Source: Phymatolithon calcareum (Eukaryota > Rhodophyta > Florideophyceae > Hapalidiales). From it: 64,000 nt of DNA. Location: assembly GCA_977006965.1 (NCBI GenBank), contig OZ345379.1, positions 1,116,001 to 1,180,000 on the forward strand, given 5' to 3'. The position numbers and the translations under genes were made by a program. The notes below the pieces were generated by a model. The model was not told the DNA's origin and ran no database searches. It saw only the letters and a list, made by a program, of their open reading frames with translations. Of the stretch, positions 10,592-20,962 are shown piece by piece; position 1 is the first letter of the stretch; the number at the start of each line of letters is the position of its first letter.

Positions 10592-10692
10592 GATTGATGA
10601 GGTTTGAATGAGGACGAAGAGGTTGTTTTTTCTGAGGCTAGCTTGGATGTGTGCTGATGAAGCAGGTCGTCTGGTCTGGTGGGGTGCAGGGC

Positions 10693-10700
10693 TTTATATA
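10693..10700 (-). promoter_or_regulatory. TATA-like box of the cysteine-rich protein gene
   Basis: TATATAAA on the minus strand, about 100 nt upstream of the ATG at 10591. The distance fits a TATA box with a 5' leader of roughly 70 nt. This is inferred from sequence only. Confidence 0.45.
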
Positions 10701-10844
10701 GTGCTCGTCGTCAATCGATTTTGAGCGGGACCTTGGAATCCGTGCGCGACACTTAGCACTTGAGGCATTCAGCATTATAAATTCGGAGGCGTCACAGAGC
10801 TGGAACGTGAGACGTCTTGAACAGGGCAGTTGCGATCCCAGCAT

Positions 10845-12047
10845 TGAACCGCTTCGACAGCTCGAGAACGCATGGTCGTAACTAGCACTGTAACAAAGCT
10901 ACGTCGTGGATGAGGTCTTCCCAGGAAGGCACGCGTCCTTGTCTTGTGCTGGAAATTCGGAGCTGTATTTGATGAGTTTTGGAGGTTACAGGAGTATCAG
11001 CTTTGTTCACAATTGTGTTTTTTTTTCGAGCGTAACATTGAGATGCCCCCGATCCGAGTTCTTCATACTATGCTGCTTTCAAGCAACGGGTAGTGTTTGA
11101 ATCTACAACGCCCCGATTTGATCGCATGATCCTGCAGTCGGCTGATTGTTGTTCCCAGAGGCAGGTAAAATCCTGAGTGTTTAGTGCGCTTGGCAACGGT
11201 AACTGTAGCACATAAGAAGAACGGAACTGAGCACCTCTTGGAAATTCTCTCAAAGACAGACAGCCTCACATATAACTTTCCCCACTGCGTTGCACGAAGC
11301 CTCCAATCCGACCCTCAAATCAAGCTCTCCTCCTCGTCCATCCTCGATGACAAACCAGTTTTCCACATCAGATGTAACAGTCCCAAGTTAATGCTCGTCA
11401 GAGAGTGATAACTTCTACGAATATAAACCAGTTCTAGTGACGGGCTTCGCATCGACCCCCAAGGTAGTGGACTCACGCATTGTAGACACGCAATGTTGCA
11501 GGGGTGTAATGAACGACGCTTAGACTCTCAGTGATTACATAACGGCTCCTTGCGATATACCCACCGAAACTGTCAACACAGTATGGTGAACGACTCTTCC
11601 AAAAGGAAACAACGGATTTATCGCAGACACCTACTAACACTCAACGTACTAGTAGTCTAGCGTCGGTTAGTGTCCCCCTTTTTTACAGGGTCTGTAATTG
11701 CTCGCCCCGGCCTATCTAAGCGGAGATCCTGATCGCATCTTAGACTGAGGCATCGCATCAGAGAGAGATCACCCCTTTTCAAGATAAACCCAACCTTATC
11801 TTTTCACTCCCAGTGATTACAGCATTAACTCCCAACAAAATTTCAACAAGCCCTCAGTCACCTTTTTTGCACTGTGGGGTATCTATTTCCCGCTCCACCT
11901 CCCAGAAACTCTCGGATTAAGAGTGCCAAAATATCCTGGAGGAATTTGCACTCTCCAGTGAAGACTCAACAAGTTCCATCAATGCGGAAATGCTTTGGAG
12001 GACTATCGAAAATCAGTTCGGCGAGAATAATACCGGGGATGGTAGCC
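10845..12047. other. Intergenic; no supported gene
   Basis: About 1.2 kb between the cysteine-rich gene promoter and the large palindrome. I see no recognisable coding sequence, RNA gene or repeat. The short frames here lack motifs. Confidence 0.4.
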
Positions 12048-13397
12048 TGTCGCGGATGATGTATTACAAGGCATAAGGAACGGGCAACGCAATCAGTACG
12101 ACTCGAGTACTGACACCTATCCGGCCGTTTGGTGTGACAAGTTTCGCGACCGTACAGCAACGTGTACGCGAACACCGACAGACTAAATAAGTGGCGCTCT
12201 TCCGAACCGAGCGCACAGTCGCGACGGACAAGGTGGACGACAGTTCCGCGACTTTGGCAGCGCTTCAAGGACAGAGCGAACTGGCGCGTTCGACCTGCAC
12301 GGCAGTCTTCACACCCGTTGCCAGACGCTCAAAATCATCCGGCTCTTCAAGCATACTACACGCGCTACGAAGTCCCCCGGCTGTCCACTGCAAAACTGGT
12401 ACCTATCTCCAATTTATATTCTCCTCGCTCGTAGCAGCGGCACTACTTTCGGATACAATTTTTCATTCACCTTTAAAATCATTAAAGTCTCTGACTTTTT
12501 CTCTTTGATTCGACTTCGCACATTCTTGCGTACGTCGCTCAAGCGGACCCTGAGAACCCCAGTGCGTTTATCCCGCACCACGCTTCTCCGATCTTAGCAG
12601 GCTTCTTTACCCGGCAATCGAAGCCGCTGCATTGACCCTGATTGACTACCGACTCTTCACCGCGTTCTACATACCGCGGTTTACCACCTCCACGTGATTC
12701 TTCTCACAGATTCACGATATTCCGGAATTCACGACATTCCGGAAGAATCACGTGGAGGCGGTGAACCGCGGTATGTAGAACGCGGTGAAGAGTCGGTAGT
12801 CAATCAGGGTCAATGCAGCGGCTTCGATTGCCGGGTAAAGAAGCCTGCTAAGATCGGAGAAGCGTGGTGCGGGATAAACGCACTGGGGTTCTCAGGGTCC
12901 GCTTGAGCGACGTACGCAAGAATGTGCGAAGTCGAATCAAAGAGAAAAAGTCAGAGACTTTAATGATTTTAAAGGTGAATGAAAAATTGTATCCGAAAGT
13001 AGTGCCGCTGCTACGAGCGAGGAGAATATAAATTGGAGATAGGTACCAGTTTTGCAGTGGACAGCCGGGGGACTTCGTAGCGCGTGTAGTATGCTTGAAG
13101 AGCCGGATGATTTTGAGCGTCTGGCAACGGGTGTGAAGACTGCCGTGCAGGTCGAACGCGCCAGTTCGCTCTGTCCTTGAAGCGCTGCCAAAGTCGCGGA
13201 ACTGTCGTCCACCTTGTCCGTCGCGACTGTGCGCTCGGTTCGGAAGAGCGCCACTTATTTAGTCTGTCGGTGTTCGCGTACACGTTGCTGTACGGTCGCG
13301 AAACTTGTCACACCAAACGGCTGGATAGGTGTCAGTACTCGAGTCGTACTGATTGCGTTGCCCGTTCCTTATGCCTTGTAACACGTCATCCGCGACA
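12048..13397. repeat. 1.35-kb near-perfect palindrome (arms about 655 bp, loop 40 bp)
   Basis: The left arm is 12048-12702 and the right arm 12743-13397, symmetric about 12722/12723. Most of each arm appears identical to the other: the 318-nt frame at 12191-12508 and its mirror at 12937-13254 give the same 105-residue translation. A few mismatches sit near the outer ends (around 12060 and 12121) and beside the loop. The loop itself contains a smaller interrupted repeat of ATTCCGGA. The outer ends begin TGTCGCGG. No target duplication was found. Candidates are a foldback-type element, an inverted duplication, or a hairpin-RNA locus. Confidence 0.9.
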
Positions 13398-14093
13398 AGA
13401 ACCCGTCGAGAAAGTGGATCAGAATGCCCCGACGACAGCTAAAAGTACAGTTGAAAGAAAAGGAACCAGATTCCTCACAAATTCGTTGTACCGTGCCGGT
13501 TTCGGTGCCGTTTGTCGAGAAGAAAAACACGCAAATCACATTGCAAAGGATTTTGCGACACTGGGATGCATAAAGCGTCGATTTTCTACCGCAAATACAT
13601 TGATTTGCTTCATTTGTTGGTGCAGATGTTTTAAATAAGTTCTCCGGACATATGGCATTCTTTCTTTCTTTAATGCAGAATGCGTTAATTAACGCCAGAA
13701 CTCCTAGAGCAAGTATATGAGATTCTTGAGTTGTTCCTTCCCATGGTTCCCTCTTGTCGGATGTATTGATCTGACTCGATTCTCAGAGGTACGCCCTTGA
13801 GCTCCTGAAAATAGCTAGACTTATCATGAAATGCAGACTGTGAAAGAAAAGAGGAATTCTCGGACCTCCCCGTGGCGATTCGTTGCTACAAAAAGTCTGT
13901 GGTCGCTTTTCGTGCTGCGTTCCGTATCGCGCCAAACTGCGTAGGACGTGTGTTTAGTTTGTCGGAAGTGGGGGTGCCGTGAACGGGCGGCTTCGCACTG
14001 AAGCCTTGTCGGCTAAGAAGCTGCTAAGTTTTCTGACTTATAGAACGGCACCGTTCTGCTCCTAATAAATCCCTTGTAGCTTTCGGATGTGCG
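13398..14093. other. Intergenic; nothing recognised
   Basis: About 0.7 kb between the palindrome and the 5-bp target site of the chromovirus. No gene or repeat is recognised. Confidence 0.4.
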
Positions 14094-14098
14094 AAGTC

Positions 14099-14489
14099 TG
14101 TTGCATCTGGCATTTGACAGCCATATGCCAAGGTGCTCTATTTACGGGGCGCTACTCATCGCAACGTTCTATCTTACGGTTACGTGAGCTAAGACGATGC
14201 TCCGTGCAACCCAGGAAGAAGTTCTTCCGTTTGCAGCCTAATCGGGACGTATTCACCCTTCTTTGTACTTAGATGTGTTTCCCTCCAGAACAGCACCCGA
14301 TTACGTGTTCATTTACACCCTCGCATTATCCGGGTTTCATATCAATCCTCCACACATGATAGTTTGATTTTACATTGTCTGCGCAACTTCGTACATCTAT
14401 AAGTACGACGATGCCCTCCATCTTGAATAAAGAACCAGAGAACATTCAACACTCAACTCTCTCATTTCGAATTGCCCAACAGAGCAAAA
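14099..14489 (+). repeat. 5' LTR of the chromovirus
   Basis: 391 bp, starting TGTTGCATCT and ending GAGCAAAA rather than the usual CA. The end is fixed by the adjacent target duplication and by the independent solo LTR at 8603-9729. An AATAAAG word near the 3' end of the LTR could serve polyadenylation. Confidence 0.93.
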
Positions 14490-14526
14490 GTGATCACTTG
14501 CTTTCTGTGAAGCAGCCAACCCTGTT

Positions 14527-17500
14527 TTGGCGCAGTCAACGCCAAACACGGGTCAGCACCTTTTCACCCCTGTTGCGCATCCCGAGCTCCGTAAACTCGG
14601 ACGTCGCAACATCCATGCATTCCTACGCGAACGAGAGCGTTATCTTCTCAAGGTCGCGGATGCGAATAACAGCGGGTCAAGTATTGTCGCAACCTCTCTC
14701 AAGGCTTCAATCGACACAGACCTGTTGCTCTCTCTCATCGCTCTTGGCGAATTTCCGGGCGCAACCACTATCGATCATGTTGATGAAACACATGTCAAGA
14801 CCTGGCTCGATGAGAAGGATGAAGTTCAACTGGACACTTTGAGCCTCGAGGATCTCGAAACTGCCGTGACAAGCAGCGTTCGCATGAATATTCATGAGCC
14901 TGACGCATCTATGCGGGTTATGTCCCTGTTCAGCGACTACCAGACCCTTCTCAGGTCTAAAAATTGGGGAGATCTAATCACTACAAACCCCAAGGTTGCT
15001 ATATCTCATGTATGTAAGCTACTTCGTCCCCCTGCTCTTCGCTCAAAGATCGAAAGCGATCTTGCCCTCGGCAAGCGCGACCTGAAGAAGCAGTGGATAC
15101 CGTTCTACAAACATGTTATGGAGAAGGCGATCGCCTGCGATGAGTTTGTCAGTGTCAAGTCTGAAAGCTCTTCCGCAGGTAAATCTAGCGGAGAACCGCC
15201 GAAGGACGCAACAACACGCTCCTCTCGTGGAAGCGCTACGAAGCACAACTCTTCTAGGGCAACAAAACAGACCGGATTCACACCGACGAAACATACTAAC
15301 TCCATGCCAGCTACTGCCGCAGGTACTGCGGAGAAGCTTTTGCCATGGTGCTTGAATGTCAAGAAATGCAAGAAGAGACATTATATCAAGGACTGCTTAG
15401 ACACCCCTCCGGCTGAGAAAGAAGCACTTCTGAAGGAGTACTACGAGAAGAAGAAGGCGGATGGTGGCATTAAAGCCTTGCTACAGGATTCATGTGAAAT
15501 TGGAGCAGAAGTCCCTCCCACGCAGACCAGACCGGGTCGATACAATGCCAAACTTGCAGACACGATTGAGGTTATCGTCAACGGCGACACAGGAGCCGAC
15601 CACTCCGCCCTTGATGACCTGCATCTACAACAGTGCGCCGACGCAGGTGTTTTCGTTCAAGTCCTCCCACTCCGGCAGCCAATCTCTATGTCTCTCGCAA
15701 TGAGTCCAACCGGATCAGGCTCGCCAACGGTAGTCGAAGCGAACCGCAAAGCTCGCCTGTCTATCACACTGTTCACGTCTACTGGACCGTTTCGTTTCAG
15801 GAATGTGGAATTCCTCGTCTTCTCTCACCCAATGTCTGAAGTACTTCTGTCCCGTCCAATACTGAAGTCTATTGGATTCAACCTGGATCAACACCTGGCG
15901 TCTGTGCGTGAGACGTTCCATGATTCCGACTTTTCACATATTGGTTTCTCGTGTGATTTGCCCACTATGAATGAAGAACAGCCACCACTGCGCCCTTCTA
16001 GGCTGTCTAGCCTTCTACTTCGGGCGAGTGAACAGCTGGGGAACACATCTCCCCTCGATGAAGTCTCAGAAGATGACACGAGTGAAGCACAAAGTGCAGA
16101 TTGGCATAGCTTGCCAAATCACCCGAACAGTCAGACTCCCCATCCTGCCTTTTACGGAGATCACGTCACAAGTGGGGATAATGATGATGATGAAGTTATT
16201 GCCGGTGGCGACAACAAGGCTGATACAAATGCTAGGCTTGCACAGCTTGTCGATGATGCGATTGTCAATGGATTTCCCGAAGATCAACGTATGCTGCTCG
16301 AAGGCCTCGTCAGCGAGTTTCGTGATATTTTCCGCACAAAGATGGGAGAAGATCCTCCTGCTCGTCTTCCTCCTATGCAAATCAAGCTGAAACCGGGAGC
16401 ATCCCCTGTGCGTGTCAAGCTACGCCGATACTCGCCTCCACAGGCAGAGTTCTTGCGCAATAAGATCGATGAGCTTCTTCGCCTAGGTTTGATCAGACGA
16501 AATCCGACCAGTCGCTGGGCTTCTGCGCCCCTTATTGTACCAAAGGAGGGACCAGAAGGATTTCGATTTACAGTCGACCTACGACCTGTAAATTCTCAGA
16601 CGGAACCACAGGCATGGCCCATGCCCAATATTGATGCAGCGGTTACACAACTCGCGGGGGCTAAATGTTTTGCAATTATGGATTTCTGTCAGGGATATTG
16701 GCAGCTTCCTCTTGAGCGCGAATCTCAGGAATGCCAGAGCTTCATCACACCTGACGGAGTTTACAGTCCTACACGCGTGCTCCAGGGACAAACTAATGCC
16801 GCAGCACATTTTCAAGCAAGCATCCAAAACGTCTGCACGGCGTTCCGCGACAATATGCTACAGTGGCTCGATGATCTTCTGTTCCATTGCCGCTCCGACG
16901 AAGAAATTCTCTCTGTGCTACGCCAATTTTTTGAAGTTTGTGCGCATTATGGTCTGAAGCTCAATGTCAAAAAATGCAAGTTTTTTCTAATCAAGGTCAA
17001 CTGGTGTGGTCGAATCTTTACGCCCCAAGGAATAACGCTGAACCCCTCAAGAATGAGCGCACTCTTGGATATGTCAAGCCCAATCACAGGTGCAGATCTG
17101 CAACAGTTCTTGTGTGCAGCAAATTGGATGCGTCGTGCAATACCGGAGTACACGAAGCTCACCGCCGTACTTGCCCGCACATTGGAAGATGTCTACAATC
17201 AAGTGGGAAAGCGTACTCGCAAAGCGGTCTCTAAGATCATCCTTGCTGGTGGAATATGGAAGGAGGAGCAGCAGCGGGCGTTTGTGTCTCTCAAGGAAGC
17301 TTTGCATGCTGTCGTAACTCTTGAGCACCCAGATCCGGCGAAAATAATGTGTTTGTTTACCGATGCATCCGACCTCCACTGGTCCGGCGTACTCACCCAG
17401 ATACCTCAACAGGACAAGGACCTTCCGTTTCAGGACCAACGCCATACACCACTCTCCTTTATGGCCGGGTCATTTACCGGCTCTAGTTCGCGCTGGTCAA

Positions 17501-17868
17501 CCCCGGAAAAAGAAGCGTTCGCCATCGTGGAGTCTGTCTCCGTGCTGGACTACATGCTCCTCAGACCTGAAGGATTCATGTTATTCACCGATCACATGAA
17601 CCTGACATACATATTCAACCCTGTTTCTGCGGATCCACAGATCAGGAAACATGTTGCCAACAAAATTGAGCGTTGGGCGCTCCGTCTCTCAAGATTCCGT
17701 TATGAAATAGTTCACATTTCAGGCGAGGACAACGTCTGGGCCGACCTCCTCTCCCGATGGGGATCTCCCCAGCAACCGCATACTCCACTGGGTTCTCTTT
17801 CCGCTCTATTTAGAGCTCCTCACGCCCCAGAATTCGACCCTGACTTCCGCTGGCCGCGTGCAAAGTAA
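14527..17868 (+). CDS. Chromovirus Gag-Pol (Gag, protease, reverse transcriptase, RNase H)
   Basis: A 1,113-codon frame. The Gag part (about residues 1-340) ends in a variant zinc knuckle (Cys-x5-Cys-x3-His-x4-Cys). Protease has DTGA at about residue 354. Reverse transcriptase shows SRWASAPLIVPKE, FTVDLRPVN and FCQGYWQLPL, with the catalytic motif WLDD at about 780, tryptophan replacing the usual tyrosine of YxDD. RNase H follows (LFTDASDLHWSG, then STPEKEAFAIVES and FTDHMNL). The listed start is a TTG; the frame is open from 14494 but contains no ATG until 14884, so initiation is unexplained. The stop TAA (17866-17868) is followed in the same frame by the integrase region. It probably originally encoded one polyprotein. 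Confidence 0.85.
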   Translation: MAQSTPNTGQHLFTPVAHPELRKLGRRNIHAFLRERERYLLKVADANNSGSSIVATSLKASIDTDLLLSLIALGEFPGATTIDHVDETHVKTWLDEKDEVQLDTLSLEDLETAVTSSVRMNIHEPDASMRVMSLFSDYQTLLRSKNWGDLITTNPKVAISHVCKLLRPPALRSKIESDLALGKRDLKKQWIPFYKHVMEKAIACDEFVSVKSESSSAGKSSGEPPKDATTRSSRGSATKHNSSRATKQTGFTPTKHTNSMPATAAGTAEKLLPWCLNVKKCKKRHYIKDCLDTPPAEKEALLKEYYEKKKADGGIKALLQDSCEIGAEVPPTQTRPGRYNAKLADTIEVIVNGDTGADHSALDDLHLQQCADAGVFVQVLPLRQPISMSLAMSPTGSGSPTVVEANRKARLSITLFTSTGPFRFRNVEFLVFSHPMSEVLLSRPILKSIGFNLDQHLASVRETFHDSDFSHIGFSCDLPTMNEEQPPLRPSRLSSLLLRASEQLGNTSPLDEVSEDDTSEAQSADWHSLPNHPNSQTPHPAFYGDHVTSGDNDDDEVIAGGDNKADTNARLAQLVDDAIVNGFPEDQRMLLEGLVSEFRDIFRTKMGEDPPARLPPMQIKLKPGASPVRVKLRRYSPPQAEFLRNKIDELLRLGLIRRNPTSRWASAPLIVPKEGPEGFRFTVDLRPVNSQTEPQAWPMPNIDAAVTQLAGAKCFAIMDFCQGYWQLPLERESQECQSFITPDGVYSPTRVLQGQTNAAAHFQASIQNVCTAFRDNMLQWLDDLLFHCRSDEEILSVLRQFFEVCAHYGLKLNVKKCKFFLIKVNWCGRIFTPQGITLNPSRMSALLDMSSPITGADLQQFLCAANWMRRAIPEYTKLTAVLARTLEDVYNQVGKRTRKAVSKIILAGGIWKEEQQRAFVSLKEALHAVVTLEHPDPAKIMCLFTDASDLHWSGVLTQIPQQDKDLPFQDQRHTPLSFMAGSFTGSSSRWSTPEKEAFAIVESVSVLDYMLLRPEGFMLFTDHMNLTYIFNPVSADPQIRKHVANKIERWALRLSRFRYEIVHISGEDNVWADLLSRWGSPQQPHTPLGSLSALFRAPHAPEFDPDFRWPRAK

Positions 17869-19266
17869 ATTTCAGAGTTACAGGAGGCCGCATTCGAAGA
17901 GGGAAGCGAGCATGTTCCCCCAGAGCTGAACAGCAATGGACTTCGCGTGAATGGATCTAATGCTGTGTGGATCCCTTCGTCTGCATCCTCGATGCAGCTG
18001 CGCTTGTGTGTTATTGGGCACACTGGTCGCGGCGGTCACCGCGGGGCTACAACGACATTCGAAAACATTAAGCAGCACTTCTTCTGGCAGAATATGAGGG
18101 CCGACATCATCACATTCGTCAACACATGCTTGCACTGCGTCGCTACCAAGGGAGGTTATCGCGTGCCACGCCCACTGGGCCACACGCTGCATGCTGACAA
18201 GCCGAACGAGCTCATCCACTTCGACTACTTGTGGATGGGCAGCAGTGATATAGGCTGCTCATATGTGCTAATCGTGAAGGATGACGCATCTTCCTTTGTC
18301 TGGCTCGAGCCTTGCGCCGCAGCTGACGCCGAATGCACAGTTGAGGTCCTACTGCGATGGTTCGCCTCATTTGGAGTGGTTCAGACTTGGATCTCCGATC
18401 GTGGGTCCCACTTCAAAAACCGGGTCGTCGCTGCCCTCAACAAGCGCCTTCATGCACACCATCACTTCACTACGCCTAACTGTCCTCAATCTAATGGAAC
18501 CGTTGAATCGGTTTGCAAGGAAGTCATTCGTGCCGCCAGAGCTTTACTGTCGGAGTTTCGCCTCAAAGAATCGGAATGGCCATCGGTAATTGGCATCATC
18601 CAGAGTATTTTGAACCACTCGGTGCGACCGAGCCTCAACAATATTTCACCTGTTACAGCGTTTACGGGACTTCCCGGTGATAACCCTCTTCGCACGCTCC
18701 TCCCCCCAGGTTCAGCGGAACCTCGGTCCATCGGCTTTATTCAGGCTCAAAAGCTTACGAAGATCAGAAGCGTTATTCAAACCCTGAACAATACGCATCG
18801 GGACATAAGCATGAAGCGCACACGCCGCCGCGAGGATGCCGTAAGGGCCCACAATTCCAAGACGCACGTTCACGCAGCACAATTCGAGATTGGAGATTTT
18901 GTTCTCGTCGCGCAGAAGATCCCCAAGAATGGACACAAGCTCCGTCTAAAATGGTCTGGGCCTCGACGAGTCACACGGATAATATCTGAGCATGTATACG
19001 AAGTACAGGACATCATCACCGAAACTCATGCTCTCATTCATGAAAATCGTCTCAAGTTTTATGCCGACTCTCAGCTTGACGTCACCGAAGAACTCCAAGA
19101 TACGGTCGAACACAACAATCCTGTATACAATACAGTTTCCAAGTTACTGGATATCCGCTACAACTCGGCAACTGAGCAGTACGAGGTGCATTGCAAATGG
19201 CGCGGCTTCGATTATGAAGAGCCTACATGGGAGCCGTACGAGAATCTAAGAGAAGATATTCCCTAA
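17869..19266 (+). CDS. Chromovirus integrase with C-terminal chromodomain
   Basis: This continues the Gag-Pol frame right after the TAA at 17866-17868; the first ATG is at 17947. It contains the HHCC zinc finger (GHTGRGGHRG, then CLHC), the DDE core (Asp in HFDYLWMG, Asp in SDRGSHFKN, Glu in NGTVESVCKE) and a basic C-terminal domain. It ends with a chromodomain (KLLDIRYN, then VHCKWRGF and PTWEPYENL). Chromodomains of this group direct integration to particular chromatin. All catalytic residues are present. If the stop is real and not read through, integrase would have to be made from its own start or not at all. Confidence 0.9.
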   Translation: MSELQEAAFEEGSEHVPPELNSNGLRVNGSNAVWIPSSASSMQLRLCVIGHTGRGGHRGATTTFENIKQHFFWQNMRADIITFVNTCLHCVATKGGYRVPRPLGHTLHADKPNELIHFDYLWMGSSDIGCSYVLIVKDDASSFVWLEPCAAADAECTVEVLLRWFASFGVVQTWISDRGSHFKNRVVAALNKRLHAHHHFTTPNCPQSNGTVESVCKEVIRAARALLSEFRLKESEWPSVIGIIQSILNHSVRPSLNNISPVTAFTGLPGDNPLRTLLPPGSAEPRSIGFIQAQKLTKIRSVIQTLNNTHRDISMKRTRRREDAVRAHNSKTHVHAAQFEIGDFVLVAQKIPKNGHKLRLKWSGPRRVTRIISEHVYEVQDIITETHALIHENRLKFYADSQLDVTEELQDTVEHNNPVYNTVSKLLDIRYNSATEQYEVHCKWRGFDYEEPTWEPYENLREDIP

Positions 19267-19342
19267 TGCTCAAGACGTTTCTCGACAAGCATCCGGAGAA
19301 GGATATGGTGGCTAAAGCTGTATCGACCTGAACGTCTCCTTC

Positions 19343-19354
19343 AAAAGAGAGGAA
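19343..19354 (+). other. Polypurine tract of the chromovirus
   Basis: A 12-nt all-purine run (AAAAGAGAGGAA) immediately precedes the TG of the 3' LTR, the expected position for the primer of plus-strand DNA synthesis. Confidence 0.85.
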
Positions 19355-19745
19355 TGTTGCATCTGGCATTTGACAGCCATATGCCAAGGTGCTCTATTTA
19401 CGGGGCGCTACTCATCGCAACGTTCTATCTTACGGTTACGTGAGCTAAGACGATGCTCCGTGCAACCCAGGAAGAAGTTCTTCCGTTTGCAGCCTAATCG
19501 GGACGTATTCACCCTTCTTTGTACTTAGATGTGTTTCCCTCCAGAACAGCACCCGATAACGTGTTCATTTACACCCTCGCATTATCCGGGTTTCATATCA
19601 ATCCTCCACACATGATAGTTTGATTTTACATTGTCTGCGCAACTTCGTACATCTATAAGTACGACGATGCCCTCCATCTTGAATAAAGAACCAGAGAACA
19701 TTCAACACTCAACTCTCTCATTTCGAATTGCCCAACAGAGCAAAA
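19355..19745 (+). repeat. 3' LTR of the chromovirus
   Basis: 391 bp, matching the 5' LTR except for one substitution seen by eye (A at 19558 against T at 14302). It is followed at once by the target duplication AAGTC (19746-19750). Confidence 0.93.
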
Positions 19746-19750
19746 AAGTC

Positions 19751-20962
19751 CCAACTTGCCATTCCTGGGCAGACAGGTGAGATCCTACCAAAGCAGCGAC
19801 CTTAGTAGGAATAGAAATGCGTCAAGTTTACCTATCCACAACCAACTGGCTCCTGTCCTCCCCCTTTTTCCTCCTCGGTTGCCATCAGCCTCTATCTTAT
19901 ATACCCTACATATGAACTGCTAAAGTATCTCCCGTGCTAAGCGCCCGCAGTACAGCCAACCAATAACCTTTCGGTCGTAGCCCGCACACCGCACCAGTAT
20001 CACAGATCAACGTGCCACGAGGCCTTGCCTTCGACTGATCATTACTGACAATCTGTGGGAATGCTGCAAGTGAGGTCTCGTCACTGCTACGTCTCTTCCG
20101 GCACGTTCGAACTGCTCGCACAATCTAGTCATAAGCCTAGCTCAACAGGCGCAATATCATCAGATGCTAATATGGTAAAAGCATGCACCCCTATATGAAA
20201 ATCTACTTACGAAGGTCTGGACCTGTTTAATGCCACCGAGGTCACACAAAAGATTTCGAGTTGCACCCAGTAATCCGTCTGTCGCCGTCGACAGATTGTT
20301 TTCCTACTCGATTCCGCACGAGGATCGAACGGGGTTTTGAGCACGACGGAACGCGCTCACGCACTTATTTATAGTTGACCATCAAGTTTACTTGGCCTCG
20401 GAACGGTCAGCGTGCGCCACTATCTTTGGCTCGACACTCTCTTCTTGGGACGTCTGTGACTTCACATGCCTCTATATACCATGGGAGCACAATTCGTTCA
20501 TTGTTCCTCATCAAAATGCCCGAGACTTGTAGGTGACACTACAATTTCGCTGCAATAGTTACGCGAGGTTGTGTGATATCATTTCAGCACCGTTAACATA
20601 GTCTTTTACCATGGTGTTGCCCATCCGAGGGCCTTGAAAGCCATTGCACACGATTGCACCACAGCAGAAGGCAGCGTCACAGATGAATACTTTTCTGCAT
20701 AAATTTATAGCTCGCAATTCTTTAGCGTATACATGTTAATTTCGACGTCTACAATAATGCAAAGTAATAGCTTGCGCGCCGAGCGTCCAGCTAACTGGAA
20801 CACAGGTCGTCCATTCGAATTCGAAGATAACAACCAGAGTTTCTCCAAAAGTTCGCTCAACGCCATAGAGCCCGTAAAGAGCAAGTCTCTTCGACGGCGG
20901 TTAGTAACAAGTGCCAACAAGATGTACGTATGGTCATCTGCCCACACGCAAGACTCCCCTCG
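19751..20962. other. Intergenic; no supported gene
   Basis: About 1.2 kb between the chromovirus and the dipeptidase stop codon. TATATA words occur near 19898 and 20471 but lead into no convincing coding frame. A GTTCGATCC word on the minus strand near 20330 was checked as a tRNA T-loop and lacks a pairing stem. Confidence 0.4.

Larger units (their letters stand above)
14099..19745 (+). mobile_element. Full-length Ty3-type LTR retrotransposon with integrase chromodomain (chromovirus)
   Basis: A 5,647-bp element bounded by two 391-bp LTRs that differ at one position by eye (14302 T, 19558 A). It is flanked by the 5-bp duplication AAGTC at 14094-14098 and 19746-19750. The internal region encodes gag, aspartic protease, reverse transcriptase, RNase H and integrase in Ty3 order, with a C-terminal chromodomain. 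The near-identity of the LTRs indicates recent insertion. The coding frame is interrupted once, by a TAA between RNase H and integrase. No primer-binding site beginning TGG lies next to the 5' LTR; the nearest TGG is 39 nt beyond it. A polypurine tract precedes the 3' LTR. Confidence 0.95.

Noticed and set aside
12191-13254. Mirror-image 105-residue frames in the large palindrome as genes
   Set aside because: The two frames are identical because the DNA is palindromic. There is no motif and no promoter, and other frames in the arms are equally open.
20280-20345. Possible minus-strand tRNA (GTTCGATCC T-loop word)
   Set aside because: The bases on either side cannot pair as a T-stem, and no D or anticodon arm follows. 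No tRNA was found anywhere in the window with confidence.
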